Shown piece by piece: positions 26,693-35,417 of a stretch of DNA of 64,000 nucleotides (the stretch's first letter is position 1; each line of letters begins with the position of its first letter). The position numbers and the translations under genes are program-made. Source of the stretch: Collinsella sp. GTDB lineage: Bacteria; Actinomycetota; Coriobacteriia; Coriobacteriales; Coriobacteriaceae. Below the pieces are notes generated by a model, which saw only the letters and a list, made by a program, of their open reading frames with translations, did not search any database and was not told the origin of the DNA. Where the stretch lies: assembly GCA_019414245.1 (NCBI GenBank), contig DXMK01000005.1, forward strand, positions 1 through 64,000, in the 5' to 3' direction.

Positions 26693-27805
26693 CTATAGAT
26701 ACGCACCGAGGTTGATGGCCGTGGCGTCGGTCTGGCTGCTTGCCTGGGTGCTGGCGCGTTCCAGCAGGAACGGCCGCACGAGTTCTTGGCGGTTGATGTC
26801 CTCGATGGCCGTGACCGCGGTGACGGTGCGCGCGGCAGAGCTGACGTGGATATGCTTGGTCTTTGCCGGGGCCTTGTTCTCGATTTGCTCCATGAGCAAT
26901 TGAACGCCCTTGCGGCCAATCTCGTAGCCCGGGGGCGCTACCGTAGTGAGCGGGACCGATCCACTCCAAGCGAGCGGGTTGCCATCGCAGCCTGCTACGC
27001 GTACTTGCCCGGGGACAGAGATGCCCTTGTCGACCAGCGCCGAGATAACGCCCGAGGCCAACACGTCGGTCAGGCCGACGACAAAATCGGGGCGTTCGTT
27101 CGCGGGGCGCTCGGCGATTTGGGCACCGATGCCGTAGCCGTCGGCAGCGGTATTCCATTCGCCGGCGTCGATGACTTCGATCTTGATATCGGGGTGCAGG
27201 GCGAGGGCCTTGTGAATGCCAAGTACGCGTAGGGTGAGCTGCATAAATGCTGCTCGGCCGACGACGACAATATGGTGTGCGCCGCGGGCGATGGCGAGCT
27301 CGGCAATGATGCGACCTTGGGCCTCGTTGTCGGCCGCTACGTAGTAGCCGGGCTCGGAACAGTGGATGTCCAGATGGACGATCGGCACGGGCATTTTAGT
27401 CATGGCCGGATGCCAGTCGGGGGACGCCATGGGCTGAACCATGACGCCGGACATCTGGGTGCCCATAAAGTAGCGCAGGTAATGGTTCTCGAGAATATCG
27501 TCATTATCGGCGTTGGCGATGAGCAGGTCGTAGCCGTGCTTGCGGGCCTCGTTGTGGGCGCCGCTGGCGATTTGGAGCGAAAAGCCGTGGTCGAGACGGG
27601 GGAGCACCAGGCCAAAGGACTTGGTGGCGCCGCCCGCGAGCTGACGGGCGCTTTGGTTGGGCAGGTAGCCAAGGCGATTGATGGTCTCGTTGATGAGCTT
27701 GAGGGTCTCGGGGCGTAGCTTTTCGGGGTGGTTGAGCGCGTTGGAGACCGTGCCCAACGAAACCCCGGCCTCGCGCGCGACGTCGCTGATTTTTACCTTT
27801 GCCAT
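26693..27805 (-). CDS. LacI-family transcriptional regulator
   Basis: 370-residue regulator with HTH KISDVAREAGVSLGTVSNALN (about 4-24) and hinge NETINRLGYLPNQSARQLAGG, followed by a two-lobed sugar-binding domain up to about 335 and an extra C-terminal tail rich in Ala, Ser, Thr and Gln. The start MAKVKISDV at 27805 has AAAGGGG upstream; the longer frame back to 28006 crosses a repeat and is rejected. Its regulated genes are not obvious; the HAD phosphatase next door is a possible partner. Confidence 0.87.
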   Translation of the reverse strand: MAKVKISDVAREAGVSLGTVSNALNHPEKLRPETLKLINETINRLGYLPNQSARQLAGGATKSFGLVLPRLDHGFSLQIASGAHNEARKHGYDLLIANADNDDILENHYLRYFMGTQMSGVMVQPMASPDWHPAMTKMPVPIVHLDIHCSEPGYYVAADNEAQGRIIAELAIARGAHHIVVVGRAAFMQLTLRVLGIHKALALHPDIKIEVIDAGEWNTAADGYGIGAQIAERPANERPDFVVGLTDVLASGVISALVDKGISVPGQVRVAGCDGNPLAWSGSVPLTTVAPPGYEIGRKGVQLLMEQIENKAPAKTKHIHVSSAARTVTAVTAIEDINRQELVRPFLLERASTQASSQTDATAINLGAYL

Positions 27806-28116
27806 AGCGGCCCCTTTGATGCGTTTCAAGTACAAGCCAGATTGTAGCATCCCAAACCTACCAAAAAGGGACAGGTTTATTTTGGCAGGTTTATCTGGGG
27901 AAACGCCGTTGCCGGCGCGACCACCACGAAGGGGGCAGGTACCTTTGTGGTGGTTTGAACCGGCTGGACGTGTGTGCATCGAGTGGTATCTAAGTTGAGA
28001 TACCACTTCTGGTATATCAGCTTGCGTTTGCGTGAGTACAATACTCGAACGTTATGCGTCTCAGCGCCCCCTGTGCGTGGACGTTTTGCAGTCAAGCGGA
28101 CGAAGGGATTTATCCT
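27806..28116. promoter_or_regulatory. Divergent region between LacI regulator and glmS
   Basis: 311 bp holding, in order, an inverted CCTGCCAAAA repeat (27851-27900), a hairpin ACCACCAC / GTGGTGGT (27919-27956), a second hairpin GTGGTATCTA / TAGATACCAC-like (27982-28005) and a TACAAT -10 box at 28037. No glmS ribozyme core was recognised. Confidence 0.4.
27851..27900 (-). repeat. CCTGCCAAAA hairpin repeat, copy C
   Basis: Reverse-oriented copy: on the minus strand CCCCAGATAAACCTGCCAAA followed by ATAAACCTGTCCC and TTTTTGGTAGG. Confidence 0.8.
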
Positions 28117-29964
28117 ATGTGCGGAATTGTCGGCTACACCGGCTCTGATATTGCAAAGAACATCCTGGTCACGGGCCTCAAGCGTATGGAGTATCGCGGC
28201 TATGACTCCTCGGGCGTCGCGCTCGAGGTGGGCGAGGGCGCCGCGGCGCACCTCGATGTCATCCGCCGCGTGGGCAAGGTCGCGGGCTTGGAGAGCGAGC
28301 TTTCCAACATTGACAGCGACGCTACCTGCGGTATCGGCCACACCCGTTGGGCCACCCACGGCAAGCCCTCCGTCGTTAACGCTCACCCCCACACCAGCTG
28401 TGACGGTCGTATCGCCATCGTCCACAACGGCATCATCGAGAACTTCGCCGAGCTGCGCGAAGAGCTGGAGGGCCGCGGCCACCACTTTAAGAGCGAGACC
28501 GATACCGAGGTCTTCGCGCATCTGATCGAAGAGGCTTATGCCGAGACGCACGACCTGATGGCCTCCGTGCGCGAGGCTTGCACCCACGTGGTCGGTGCCT
28601 ATGGCCTGGCCGCCGTGTGCGCTGACGAGCCCGGCGTGATCGCCGTGGCCCGCAAGGATTCCCCGATCGTGGTCGGCGTGGGCGAGACCGGCGCCTATGT
28701 CGCCTCCGATGTCATCGCGCTCATCGACGCCACCCGCGATGTCGTGGTGCTCGAGGACGGTCAGTTTGCCAAGCTCGCGCCCGCAGGCGTCGAGTACACC
28801 GACGAGGCCGGCAACGTTATCAAGCCCAAGGTCACCCACATCGACTGGGACCTGGATATGGCAGAAAAGGGCGGTTATCCCGACTTTATGCTCAAGGAGA
28901 TTCACGAGCAGCCGCGCGTCGTGCGCGACACGCTGGTTGGTCGTATGACACCGGCCGGCGAGCTCGACATCGACGAGCTGGGCCTTTCGCTCGAGGAACT
29001 CAACGACATCGACCGCGTCTACGTGATCGCTTGCGGCACCAGCTATCACGCTGGCCTCATTGCCAAGAATCTCATTGAGGGCTGGGCTCGCATCCCCACC
29101 GAGGTGGAGGCGGCCAGCGAGTTCCGCTATCGCAACCCCATCATCACGCCGACGACGCTCGTCGTGGCCGTGTCCCAGTCGGGCGAGACGGCCGACACTC
29201 TCGCCGCCATCCGCGACGCGCGCATCAAGGGCGCCAAGGTCTTCGGCATCACCAACGTGGTGGGCAGCCCCGTGGCGCGTGAGAGCGACGGCGTCATCTA
29301 CACTAAGGCCAACAAGGAGATCGCGGTCGCCTCGACCAAGAGCTTCATCGGCCAGGTCGTGAGCCTTACGCTTTTGGCCCTGCTGCTGGCGCAGGTCAAG
29401 TACCGCTTGACCACCAAGCAGGCGCGCATGCTGTTCCGCGAGCTTTCCGATACGGCCGAGCAGATCCAGTGGATTTTGGATACCCAGACCGAGGCCGTTC
29501 ATGAAGCTGCCCTGCTGTGCAAGGACGCGCAGTCCGCACTGTTCGTGGGCCGTGGCATGGGTGCCGCCATTTCCTACGAGGGCGCGCTTAAGCTCAAAGA
29601 GGTCAGCTACCTGCACGCCGAGGCATATGCCGCCGGTGAGATGAAGCACGGCCCTATTGCCCTGATCGACCCGGGCTTCCCTGTCATCGCCGTGGCCACC
29701 AAGAGTGCCACCTACGACAAGACCGTGTCGAACCTTATGGAGTGCAAGGCGCGCGGCGCCAAGGTCATCGTCGTTGCCACCGAGGGCGACGAGGAGATCA
29801 ACAAGATCGCCGACTGCATCATCCGCGTGCCGGCAGTCCGCGACGTGTTCAGCCCCATTACGGCGAGCGTTCCACTGCAGCTGCTCGCCCGCGAGGTCGC
29901 CATCCTGCGCGGCTGCGACGTCGACCAGCCCCGAAACCTGGCGAAAAGCGTTACTGTCGAGTAA
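28117..29964 (+). CDS. glmS: Glutamine-fructose-6-phosphate aminotransferase
   Basis: 615-residue enzyme making glucosamine-6-phosphate, the first step to peptidoglycan and other amino sugars. The N-terminal glutaminase starts MCGIVGYTGSD, where Cys2 becomes the N-terminal nucleophile, so the ATG at 28117 (AAGGGA upstream) must be the start. Two SIS sugar-isomerase domains follow (about 285-420 and 455-600), with CGTSYHAG, SQSGETADT, STKSF and the C-terminal DQPRNLAKSVTVE. The upstream in-frame ATG at 28054 would bury the catalytic Cys. Terminator at 29989-30027. Confidence 0.97.
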   Translation: MCGIVGYTGSDIAKNILVTGLKRMEYRGYDSSGVALEVGEGAAAHLDVIRRVGKVAGLESELSNIDSDATCGIGHTRWATHGKPSVVNAHPHTSCDGRIAIVHNGIIENFAELREELEGRGHHFKSETDTEVFAHLIEEAYAETHDLMASVREACTHVVGAYGLAAVCADEPGVIAVARKDSPIVVGVGETGAYVASDVIALIDATRDVVVLEDGQFAKLAPAGVEYTDEAGNVIKPKVTHIDWDLDMAEKGGYPDFMLKEIHEQPRVVRDTLVGRMTPAGELDIDELGLSLEELNDIDRVYVIACGTSYHAGLIAKNLIEGWARIPTEVEAASEFRYRNPIITPTTLVVAVSQSGETADTLAAIRDARIKGAKVFGITNVVGSPVARESDGVIYTKANKEIAVASTKSFIGQVVSLTLLALLLAQVKYRLTTKQARMLFRELSDTAEQIQWILDTQTEAVHEAALLCKDAQSALFVGRGMGAAISYEGALKLKEVSYLHAEAYAAGEMKHGPIALIDPGFPVIAVATKSATYDKTVSNLMECKARGAKVIVVATEGDEEINKIADCIIRVPAVRDVFSPITASVPLQLLAREVAILRGCDVDQPRNLAKSVTVE

Positions 29965-29988
29965 TCGAGTTCCGTCATCCTAACAACT

Positions 29989-30027
29989 AAGGCCCGGCTC
30001 CGTTGCAGCGGAGCCGGGCCTTGTTGC
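29989..30027 (+). terminator. Intrinsic terminator after glmS
   Basis: 14-bp perfect stem AAGGCCCGGCTCCG / CGGAGCCGGGCCTT followed by GTTGCATTT. Confidence 0.83.
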
Positions 30028-30031
30028 ATTT

Positions 30032-30079
30032 GCCCAGATAAAACCTGCCAAAATGAACCTGTCCCTTTTTGGCAGGTTA
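30032..30079 (+). repeat. CCTGCCAAAA hairpin repeat, copy D
   Basis: CCCAGATAAAACCTGCCAAA followed by ATGAACCTGTCCC and TTTTTGGCAGGTTA. Its last bases provide the stop codon of the convergent GntR gene. Confidence 0.8.
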
Positions 30080-30778
30080 GCGGAGCTTGCTGGTCTCGAA
30101 GTACTCGGGGAACTGGTCCAGAACCTCGGTTTGGTTGCGGAACATCATGTGCAGGTGCTTGCTGACCAAAAAGCTCGCTTCGATGGGGTCGCGACCGGCG
30201 ATAGCGCGGCGAATCTGCTTGTGCTCGTTCACGATGTCCTGATTGTCGAGAACCTGCGTGGCGGCGCGCAGCCAGCGGAAGCGCTCCAGGTCGGCATTGG
30301 TCTCCTCGAGCCACGACCACACGGTGCTGCGGCATGCGATGCTAAAAATCATGTGATGCATGAGGTTGTCGCTCAAAAAGAAACCGATGCGATCCTCTTC
30401 GGCCATGGCCTTTTCCTGCAGCACGATGGCGCGGTCGAGCTGCTCGATGCCGGCCGACGTGGCTCGCGCACAGCACTCCACAATCACCTGCTTTTCCAGA
30501 TGTTCGCGGATGTAACAGGCACTCTCGGCAAGGGTGAGGTTGATGGGTGAGACGTAGGTGCCACTCTGGGGCACGGTGCGCACCAGGCCTTCCTGCGCCA
30601 AGCGAACCAAAGCCTCGCGCACGGGCGTGCGACCCATATCCAGGTCGTCGCAAAGTTGCTTGACGCCCAGCTTTTCGCCCGGCTTGTAGTCCAGGTAGAC
30701 GATTTTGCGTCGAATGGTGTGGTAGGACTGGTCCTGTAGGCTCGTTTCCTGCTCGCCGACGTGCATCGATTCTTCCAT
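30077..30778 (-). CDS. GntR-family regulator, FCD domain
   Basis: 233-residue transcription factor. The winged helix is at about residues 18-75 (LGVKQLCDDLDMGRTPVREALVRLAQEGLV) and the all-helical FCD ligand domain at about 85-220 with the metal-binding histidine pattern (DNLMHHMI, NEHKQI, SKHLHMMF). The start at 30778 has GAGG four bases upstream; an ATG ten codons earlier (30808) has none. It is divergent from the YeiH-type exporter gene, its likely target. The stop codon lies in repeat copy D. Confidence 0.85.
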   Translation of the reverse strand: MEESMHVGEQETSLQDQSYHTIRRKIVYLDYKPGEKLGVKQLCDDLDMGRTPVREALVRLAQEGLVRTVPQSGTYVSPINLTLAESACYIREHLEKQVIVECCARATSAGIEQLDRAIVLQEKAMAEEDRIGFFLSDNLMHHMIFSIACRSTVWSWLEETNADLERFRWLRAATQVLDNQDIVNEHKQIRRAIAGRDPIEASFLVSKHLHMMFRNQTEVLDQFPEYFETSKLR

Positions 30779-30820
30779 AGCGCCTCGCAACTGTTCTATC
30801 AAACTCATATGTCAGTTGTT

Positions 30821-30857
30821 AATTATGCCGCGAATCAGCTTTCCGCGGTGGGTAATT
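30821..30857. promoter_or_regulatory. Inverted repeat between GntR regulator and exporter
   Basis: AATTATGCCGCG and CGCGGTGGGTAATT face each other across an 11-base centre (CCGCG/CGCGG and AATTA/TAATT pair). Its position between divergent genes suggests an operator. Confidence 0.4.
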
Positions 30858-30971
30858 CGGCTGTTGCCCAAGAACGATTGCGGCATCTTAGTCTTTGTTT
30901 ACGCAAGGCTGCGCTCAATGTTGCCGTATCATAAGCCGTCGCAAACGTGAAAGAGAAAGAAGGAATCCCAT

Positions 30972-32006
30972 ATGCAACTGGCGAATATCGTACGCGAGCG
31001 CTGGAAGGGTGTCTTGTTCTGCCTGACCATCGCTATCCCCGCGACGTTGCTCGGCAAACAAATTGAGGTGGTCGGCGGGCCGGTATTTGCCATCCTCTTT
31101 GGCATGGTCCTGGCGCTCGTCTTTCCCAAGAATCGCCGCGAACAGCTCGCCGCCGGTGTCACCTATACGTCTAAAAAAGTCTTGCAGTACGCGGTTATCC
31201 TGCTTGGCTTTGGCATGAACCTCTCCCAGATTCTGTCCAAGGGCGCCCAGTCGCTACCGATTATCGTGGCGACGATCTCGACCTCGCTTGTCATCGCCTT
31301 TGTGCTCTGCCGCGTTATGAACGTGCCGAGCAAGATCGCGACGCTTGTGGGCGTGGGCTCGTCGATTTGCGGCGGTTCTGCCATCGCCGCGACCGCGCCC
31401 GTCATCGATGCCGACGATCGCGAGATTGCCCAGGCTATTTCGGTCATCTTCCTGTTTAACGTTACCGCGGCGCTCGTGTTTCCGACGCTCGGCGGTATGC
31501 TCGGGCTGACCAACGAGGGCTTTGGCCTGTTTGCCGGTACCGCCATCAACGACACTTCGTCCGTAACGGCTGCGGCGAGCGCTTGGGACAGCATGCATCC
31601 CGGCGCCAATGTGCTCGAGAGCGCCACGGTGGTCAAGCTCACCAGGACGCTGGCCATTATTCCCATCACGTTGGTCCTCGCATGCTGGCAGATGCATCTG
31701 GCGCGCAAGGCCGGCGGCGACGCCAAAAGCACGTTCTCGCTTAAACGCGCGTTTCCCATGTTTGTGCTGTTCTTTGTGCTGGCGAGTGTAATCACCACGG
31801 TGCTTCAGCTTCCCGTGTCCATCACGGCGCCCATCAAGGAGCTGTCGAAGTTCTTTATCGTGATGGCCATGGCGGCTATTGGCTTTAATACCGATATCGT
31901 CGAGCTGGTCAAAAAGGGCGGCAAGCCCATCGCGCTGGGCTTTTGCTGCTGGATTGGCATTGCGTGCATGAGTTTGGGAATGCAGCACGTGCTGGGAATC
32001 TGGTAG
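30972..32006 (+). CDS. YeiH/UPF0324-family membrane protein
   Basis: 344-residue integral membrane protein with about ten helices of the YeiH family, annotated elsewhere as putative sulfate or sulfur-compound exporters. Family landmarks are VLQYAVILLGFGMNL at about 70, GVGSSICGGSAIAATAPVI at about 133-151, GTAINDTSSVTAAASAW at about 193 and KFFIVMAMAAIGFNTD at about 295. AAGAAGGA precedes the ATG. The GntR regulator transcribed divergently may control it; YeiH in enterobacteria has a LysR partner instead. Confidence 0.83.
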   Translation: MQLANIVRERWKGVLFCLTIAIPATLLGKQIEVVGGPVFAILFGMVLALVFPKNRREQLAAGVTYTSKKVLQYAVILLGFGMNLSQILSKGAQSLPIIVATISTSLVIAFVLCRVMNVPSKIATLVGVGSSICGGSAIAATAPVIDADDREIAQAISVIFLFNVTAALVFPTLGGMLGLTNEGFGLFAGTAINDTSSVTAAASAWDSMHPGANVLESATVVKLTRTLAIIPITLVLACWQMHLARKAGGDAKSTFSLKRAFPMFVLFFVLASVITTVLQLPVSITAPIKELSKFFIVMAMAAIGFNTDIVELVKKGGKPIALGFCCWIGIACMSLGMQHVLGIW

Positions 32007-32058
32007 AGAAGTAGCTTATTCGCGTGCTGGTTGCTGGTGAGCGCAAGCCTGCGGTGGA

Positions 32059-32123
32059 GCGATAGGAGCTCTTGCGGGTATGGCTTGTCCGCAGGTTTAT
32101 AAGTCCCGAAGAGCTCTTATCGC
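32059..32123. repeat. Imperfect palindrome GCGATA-GAGCTCTT
   Basis: 15-bp arms GCGATAGGAGCTCTT and AAGAGCTCTTATCGC (one mismatch) enclose 35 bases, in the 266-bp gap between the exporter gene and the next regulator. No T-tract follows. Confidence 0.6.
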
Positions 32124-32272
32124 CCCGCCAGGATGGCGATGCGGGGCAACACCTATACTCGCAGGACAGCGCTTTCTGCCCTATAGTGTTTGGTGAGCAA
32201 TATCGTTCAATTTTGAAACACTCGGTCGTGCGACCGTCAGCGGTTGCACGTCGCCACGGACAGGGGCAAATC

Positions 32273-33490
32273 ATGGATAGCGATGCCAAGCTAAACATCT
32301 TGACCGAGGCCCTGGCTGCTGCCGGGGCCTCGGCATTGGCAATCGATGCGCGTGGGGACGTTGCGATCTCGACCATGAACGACGCGGCGCTCGAGTGGGA
32401 TGTGGCGACTTTTGTCGCTGAGCGCCTCGACCGTATAGGAGACGGCGCGCGTCTGGTTATGGGGCGTGCGGGTACGCGCCTGAGCCTGACCGTTCGCCCC
32501 ACCGACAAAGAGGGCGGGGGCCTTTGGGTCGTCGTGGTCCGCGAGGTGCGCGGCGCCGCGGCACATGCGGGCATCGAGTGGCTCAACGCCGACGAAGTTG
32601 AGGCCCGCTACGAATCGAGCGCGTACGGCATCGTTGAGGGGGCGGCCTCGGTAGCTGCGCCGGTCGCCGAGAGCTACGCGCGCGGCGTGCCCCTTATGCT
32701 CGAGGGCGAGCTGGGAGCGGGTCAGGTCGAGATCGCCAAGCGCCTCTATCTGGACGGTCCTTTTGCCGATCAACCCTTTGTTGCCGTTGCGCTCGATGAG
32801 CTTACCGATCGCGGTTGGCGCCACGTGCTCAAAAGCGCCGAATCGCCGTTGTTCCAAACGGGGCTGACACTTTGCATTGCGGGCTGGAATGCGGTTGGCC
32901 CCCAGCGCCTTCGCGAGCTCGTTTCCACGATGGCCGACACCGCGTTGGCGACGCGCTGCCATGTGGTGCTGACGGCGAATGACATGCCGGGCGGCAGCGA
33001 AAGTGATCAAGCCGCCTTTGTGACCGAGCGCTTCGCCTGTGCGGTGAGCGTGGCGCCGGCAATCGTCGAGCAGGGAGCCGCGTCGACGAAGGTTGCGCGC
33101 TATTTGGAATATCTCGCTGATGCATTTGGGACGGCAGCGCCCACGCTGTCTGCCGCGGCGACGAAGACGCTCGATGCTTACCGCTGGCCGCGCAATTATC
33201 TGCAGCTCCGCGAGGTCTCGGAACGACTGTATATATTGGTGGGGGCGGGCGCGGTGGACCGCGCTGTGGCGGAGGAAGTGCTCGCCCAAGAGGACGTGAT
33301 TAAGACCGCAACCTTTGGCGCCCCGACGTTCGAAAGTGACCTGTATATCCTGCGACCGCTGGCCGATACCGAGCGAGATATCGCGCATCTGGTTGTAGAC
33401 CATCTCCACGGCAACCGAACCCGTGCGGCGGAGGTGCTGGGCATAAGCCGTACAACGCTGTGGCGCTTGCTGAAGGACGATGACCGTTGA
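32273..33490 (+). CDS. Fis-HTH regulator with degenerate sigma-54-type AAA domain
   Basis: 405-residue putative transcription factor. The C-terminal 40 residues (HLHGNRTRAAEVLGISRTTLWRLLKDD) are a clear Fis-type helix-turn-helix as in NtrC-like activators. The centre (about 140-350) follows the layout of an NtrC AAA domain, but Walker A reads GELGAGQVE with Gln in place of the catalytic Lys, no GAFTGA sigma-54 loop is present and Walker B is weak, so it is probably not an ATPase activator. The N-terminal about 130 residues are unassigned. GGGGCAAATC precedes the ATG at 32273. Confidence 0.65.
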   Translation: MDSDAKLNILTEALAAAGASALAIDARGDVAISTMNDAALEWDVATFVAERLDRIGDGARLVMGRAGTRLSLTVRPTDKEGGGLWVVVVREVRGAAAHAGIEWLNADEVEARYESSAYGIVEGAASVAAPVAESYARGVPLMLEGELGAGQVEIAKRLYLDGPFADQPFVAVALDELTDRGWRHVLKSAESPLFQTGLTLCIAGWNAVGPQRLRELVSTMADTALATRCHVVLTANDMPGGSESDQAAFVTERFACAVSVAPAIVEQGAASTKVARYLEYLADAFGTAAPTLSAAATKTLDAYRWPRNYLQLREVSERLYILVGAGAVDRAVAEEVLAQEDVIKTATFGAPTFESDLYILRPLADTERDIAHLVVDHLHGNRTRAAEVLGISRTTLWRLLKDDDR

Positions 33491-33574
33491 GCGAGGCGCC
33501 CGTGACCGCGCGCGACGCGTGTGCTACAGTCCAAAGCGTTATTGTTTCGATTTGGTTACGGCGTGCGAGGGCAT

Positions 33575-34150
33575 ATGGCTGAGACTTCAAAACCGAGCCG
33601 CAGAAGACGGAGCGCCGCGCCGGTTAACCGACGCACGACATCGGTGACGTGGGGCAAACACGCCTCGGGGTTTGATGGCTCGTTCAAGCGCACTAAATAC
33701 GGCTACCCTTCGGCAAGCGCTCGCTTGGCCATGCAGGCCGAGTCGTCGCTGCGGGGCCGCAAGCGCGTGGTGGGCTCAAAGCTCAAGCACGACGGAACGC
33801 TCGGTTACATCAGCCGCGGGGCGGCTCGCCGCAGTGGACTCAATCCGGCTGGTTGGCATCGTTATGTTCCGATCGTGGCCGTCGTTGCAGTGATCGTCAT
33901 CGCACTCGCTGCGCTTGGCTACGCCGGCGGTGGCGCCAACTTGGACGCAGTGTTTAAATCGCCCGAGCTCGCGCATGCAGGCACAGAAGTTATCGAGGGC
34001 GCTCAGACCCAGACAGGCGTCGCGCCCCAGCGCGGCATCGTCGCGGCGGCCACCACCATCGCCGATGCTCAAAAGGACGAAGACAAGCAAGGCGACGACG
34101 CCGAAACGACCCAGACAAGCGAAGCGACGACAACTCAAATATCAACATAG
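33575..34150 (+). CDS. Hypothetical single-pass membrane protein
   Basis: 191-residue protein of unknown function. The first about 95 residues are strongly basic (Arg/Lys/Ser), then one hydrophobic helix (about 98-120, YVPIVAVVAVIVIALAALGYAGG) and an acidic, Thr/Gln/Asp-rich tail outside. Topology is inside basic, outside acidic. GAGGG precedes the ATG at 33575. No family recognised. Confidence 0.6.
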   Translation: MAETSKPSRRRRSAAPVNRRTTSVTWGKHASGFDGSFKRTKYGYPSASARLAMQAESSLRGRKRVVGSKLKHDGTLGYISRGAARRSGLNPAGWHRYVPIVAVVAVIVIALAALGYAGGGANLDAVFKSPELAHAGTEVIEGAQTQTGVAPQRGIVAAATTIADAQKDEDKQGDDAETTQTSEATTTQIST

Positions 34151-34154
34151 CTTG

Positions 34155-34190
34155 CCGGCAGAAGGGGACGTTCCTTTTCTGCCGGCAGTT
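34155..34190. terminator. Hairpin GCCGGCAGAA between convergent genes
   Basis: TTGCCGGCAGAAGGGGAC and GTTCCTTTTCTGCCGGCA pair over about 12 bp; a likely bidirectional terminator between the hypothetical protein and the nitroreductase. Confidence 0.6.
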
Positions 34191-34205
34191 TGGGACACTC
34201 CTGCG

Positions 34206-34727
34206 CTACTTGACGTACACCACGTTGTTGCGGCGGGGTTTGGGCTCGGGTAGCGTGTCCTCGGCATAGCCCAGAATGCAGTTACCGACACCGCGCAGGC
34301 TGCCGTCGGCGGGCAGGCCCCAGCTGGCCAGCAGCTCCAGGCCCTCGGGCGAGTCAAAGACCTCATGCGCGCGGTGAATCCAGCACGAATCGACACCCAG
34401 TGCATAGGCGGCGTTGAGCAAGTTGCCCATGGCGAGCGAGCCGTCTTCCAGATGTGTGGGCACGCTGCGGTCAACCAGCACCACCACAACGGTCTTGGCG
34501 CCATAGAAGGGGTCGCTGTTGCTGCCCATGACCTGGGCGTTGAGCTGTGAGAGACGCTCGACGGTCGCGGGGTCGGTGACGGCGACAAACGTCACCGGCT
34601 GGCGTCCCATGCCGCTCGGTGCATATTGGCCGGCTTCGATAATACGTGCAAGCTTTTCGGCCTCGACGGGACGATCGCTGTAGTTGCGGCAGCTGCGACG
34701 GTGAATGAGTGCTTCGATAGTCTCCAT
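34206..34727 (-). CDS. Nitroreductase-family FMN oxidoreductase
   Basis: 173-residue flavoenzyme. It begins METIEALIHRRSCRNYSDRPV with the FMN phosphate-binding RRSCRNY, then APSGMGRQP at about 38, a substrate/FMN loop MGNLLNAAYALGVDSCWIH at about 100-118 and the late GVGNCILGYA. Short nitroreductases reduce quinones or nitro compounds with NAD(P)H; the natural substrate is unknown. AAGGAG precedes the ATG at 34727; an upstream in-frame ATG at 34823 has none. Confidence 0.88.
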   Translation of the reverse strand: METIEALIHRRSCRNYSDRPVEAEKLARIIEAGQYAPSGMGRQPVTFVAVTDPATVERLSQLNAQVMGSNSDPFYGAKTVVVVLVDRSVPTHLEDGSLAMGNLLNAAYALGVDSCWIHRAHEVFDSPEGLELLASWGLPADGSLRGVGNCILGYAEDTLPEPKPRRNNVVYVK

Positions 34728-35021
34728 GGTGTCTCCTTGCGGTGGCGTTGCAGATGCCTCGTTCATACCCGCCGGGCTTAAACGATAGACGGTCAATTGC
34801 CCGGCCAAAAGGATAGATTCCAATTGGGAAAGTAGGTTTGCATAAAAGTACCTTCAGAATGTGACAAACAAATGGGATGGTTAAACGTTTTATCCCGTCT
34901 ACCCTGCGGTTTTTTACCACTTGCCTAAATGACGAACGCATAACCTCTGATAAAGGTTTTACTAAAGGAGTACCAACGTTTATCAATGCGCCGTGGTGGC
35001 GCCGGGCCAGGAGGTAACATC

Positions 35022-35312
35022 ATGTTCCAGGCTGGAGATGTCGTCGAGACCGATTTCGAAGGATTTCTGAAGCTGCTGCGTTCCAAGACGCGCGCTTTCG
35101 TGTCGATCAACGATCACGAGTACTACATCACGCACACCGATGGCTATTGGCGTGTTCAGGATTGCGAGGCCCTCAACGACAAGGGCCACTTTACTGACTG
35201 TTCTGAGTTGGTCAACACGGTCTGCGAGGTCGTCGAGCTGCCGTGGATTGCCGGCAAGAGCCTGCATGACAGCTTCTCGGGCGCTACGGTCTATGAGGCC
35301 GTCGCCGCTTAA
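35022..35312 (+). CDS. Conserved small hypothetical protein
   Basis: 96-residue cytoplasmic protein of mixed alpha/beta composition, start MFQAGDVVETDFEGFLKLL, with no signal or membrane segment. A strong AGGAGGT seven bases before the ATG and its own terminator at 35339-35375 support expression. It was not assigned to a family; the aromatic-rich centre (HEYYITHTDGYWRV) resembles a small ligand or protein-binding fold but this is guesswork. Confidence 0.65.
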   Translation: MFQAGDVVETDFEGFLKLLRSKTRAFVSINDHEYYITHTDGYWRVQDCEALNDKGHFTDCSELVNTVCEVVELPWIAGKSLHDSFSGATVYEAVAA

Positions 35313-35338
35313 CAGGCAATAAAACCCGATTTTCACGT

Positions 35339-35375
35339 GACCGCTGGCGCCGCCCCCGCGCCGGCGGTCTTTTTC
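35339..35375 (+). terminator. Intrinsic terminator
   Basis: GACCGCTGGCGC / GCGCCGGCGGTC stem (one mismatch) and TTTTTCTG. Confidence 0.83.
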
Positions 35376-35417
35376 TGCCGATAGGCCATAAAAGTGCACG
35401 CATTTGCGGAGAGGCTG

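Noticed and set aside
28054..28116. Upstream in-frame start for glmS (ATG 28054)
   Set aside because: The catalytic cysteine must be residue 2 after the initiator Met; the start at 28117 provides this and has a ribosome site.
27900..28116. glmS ribozyme
   Set aside because: The expected conserved core and double pseudoknot upstream of the glmS start codon were not seen.
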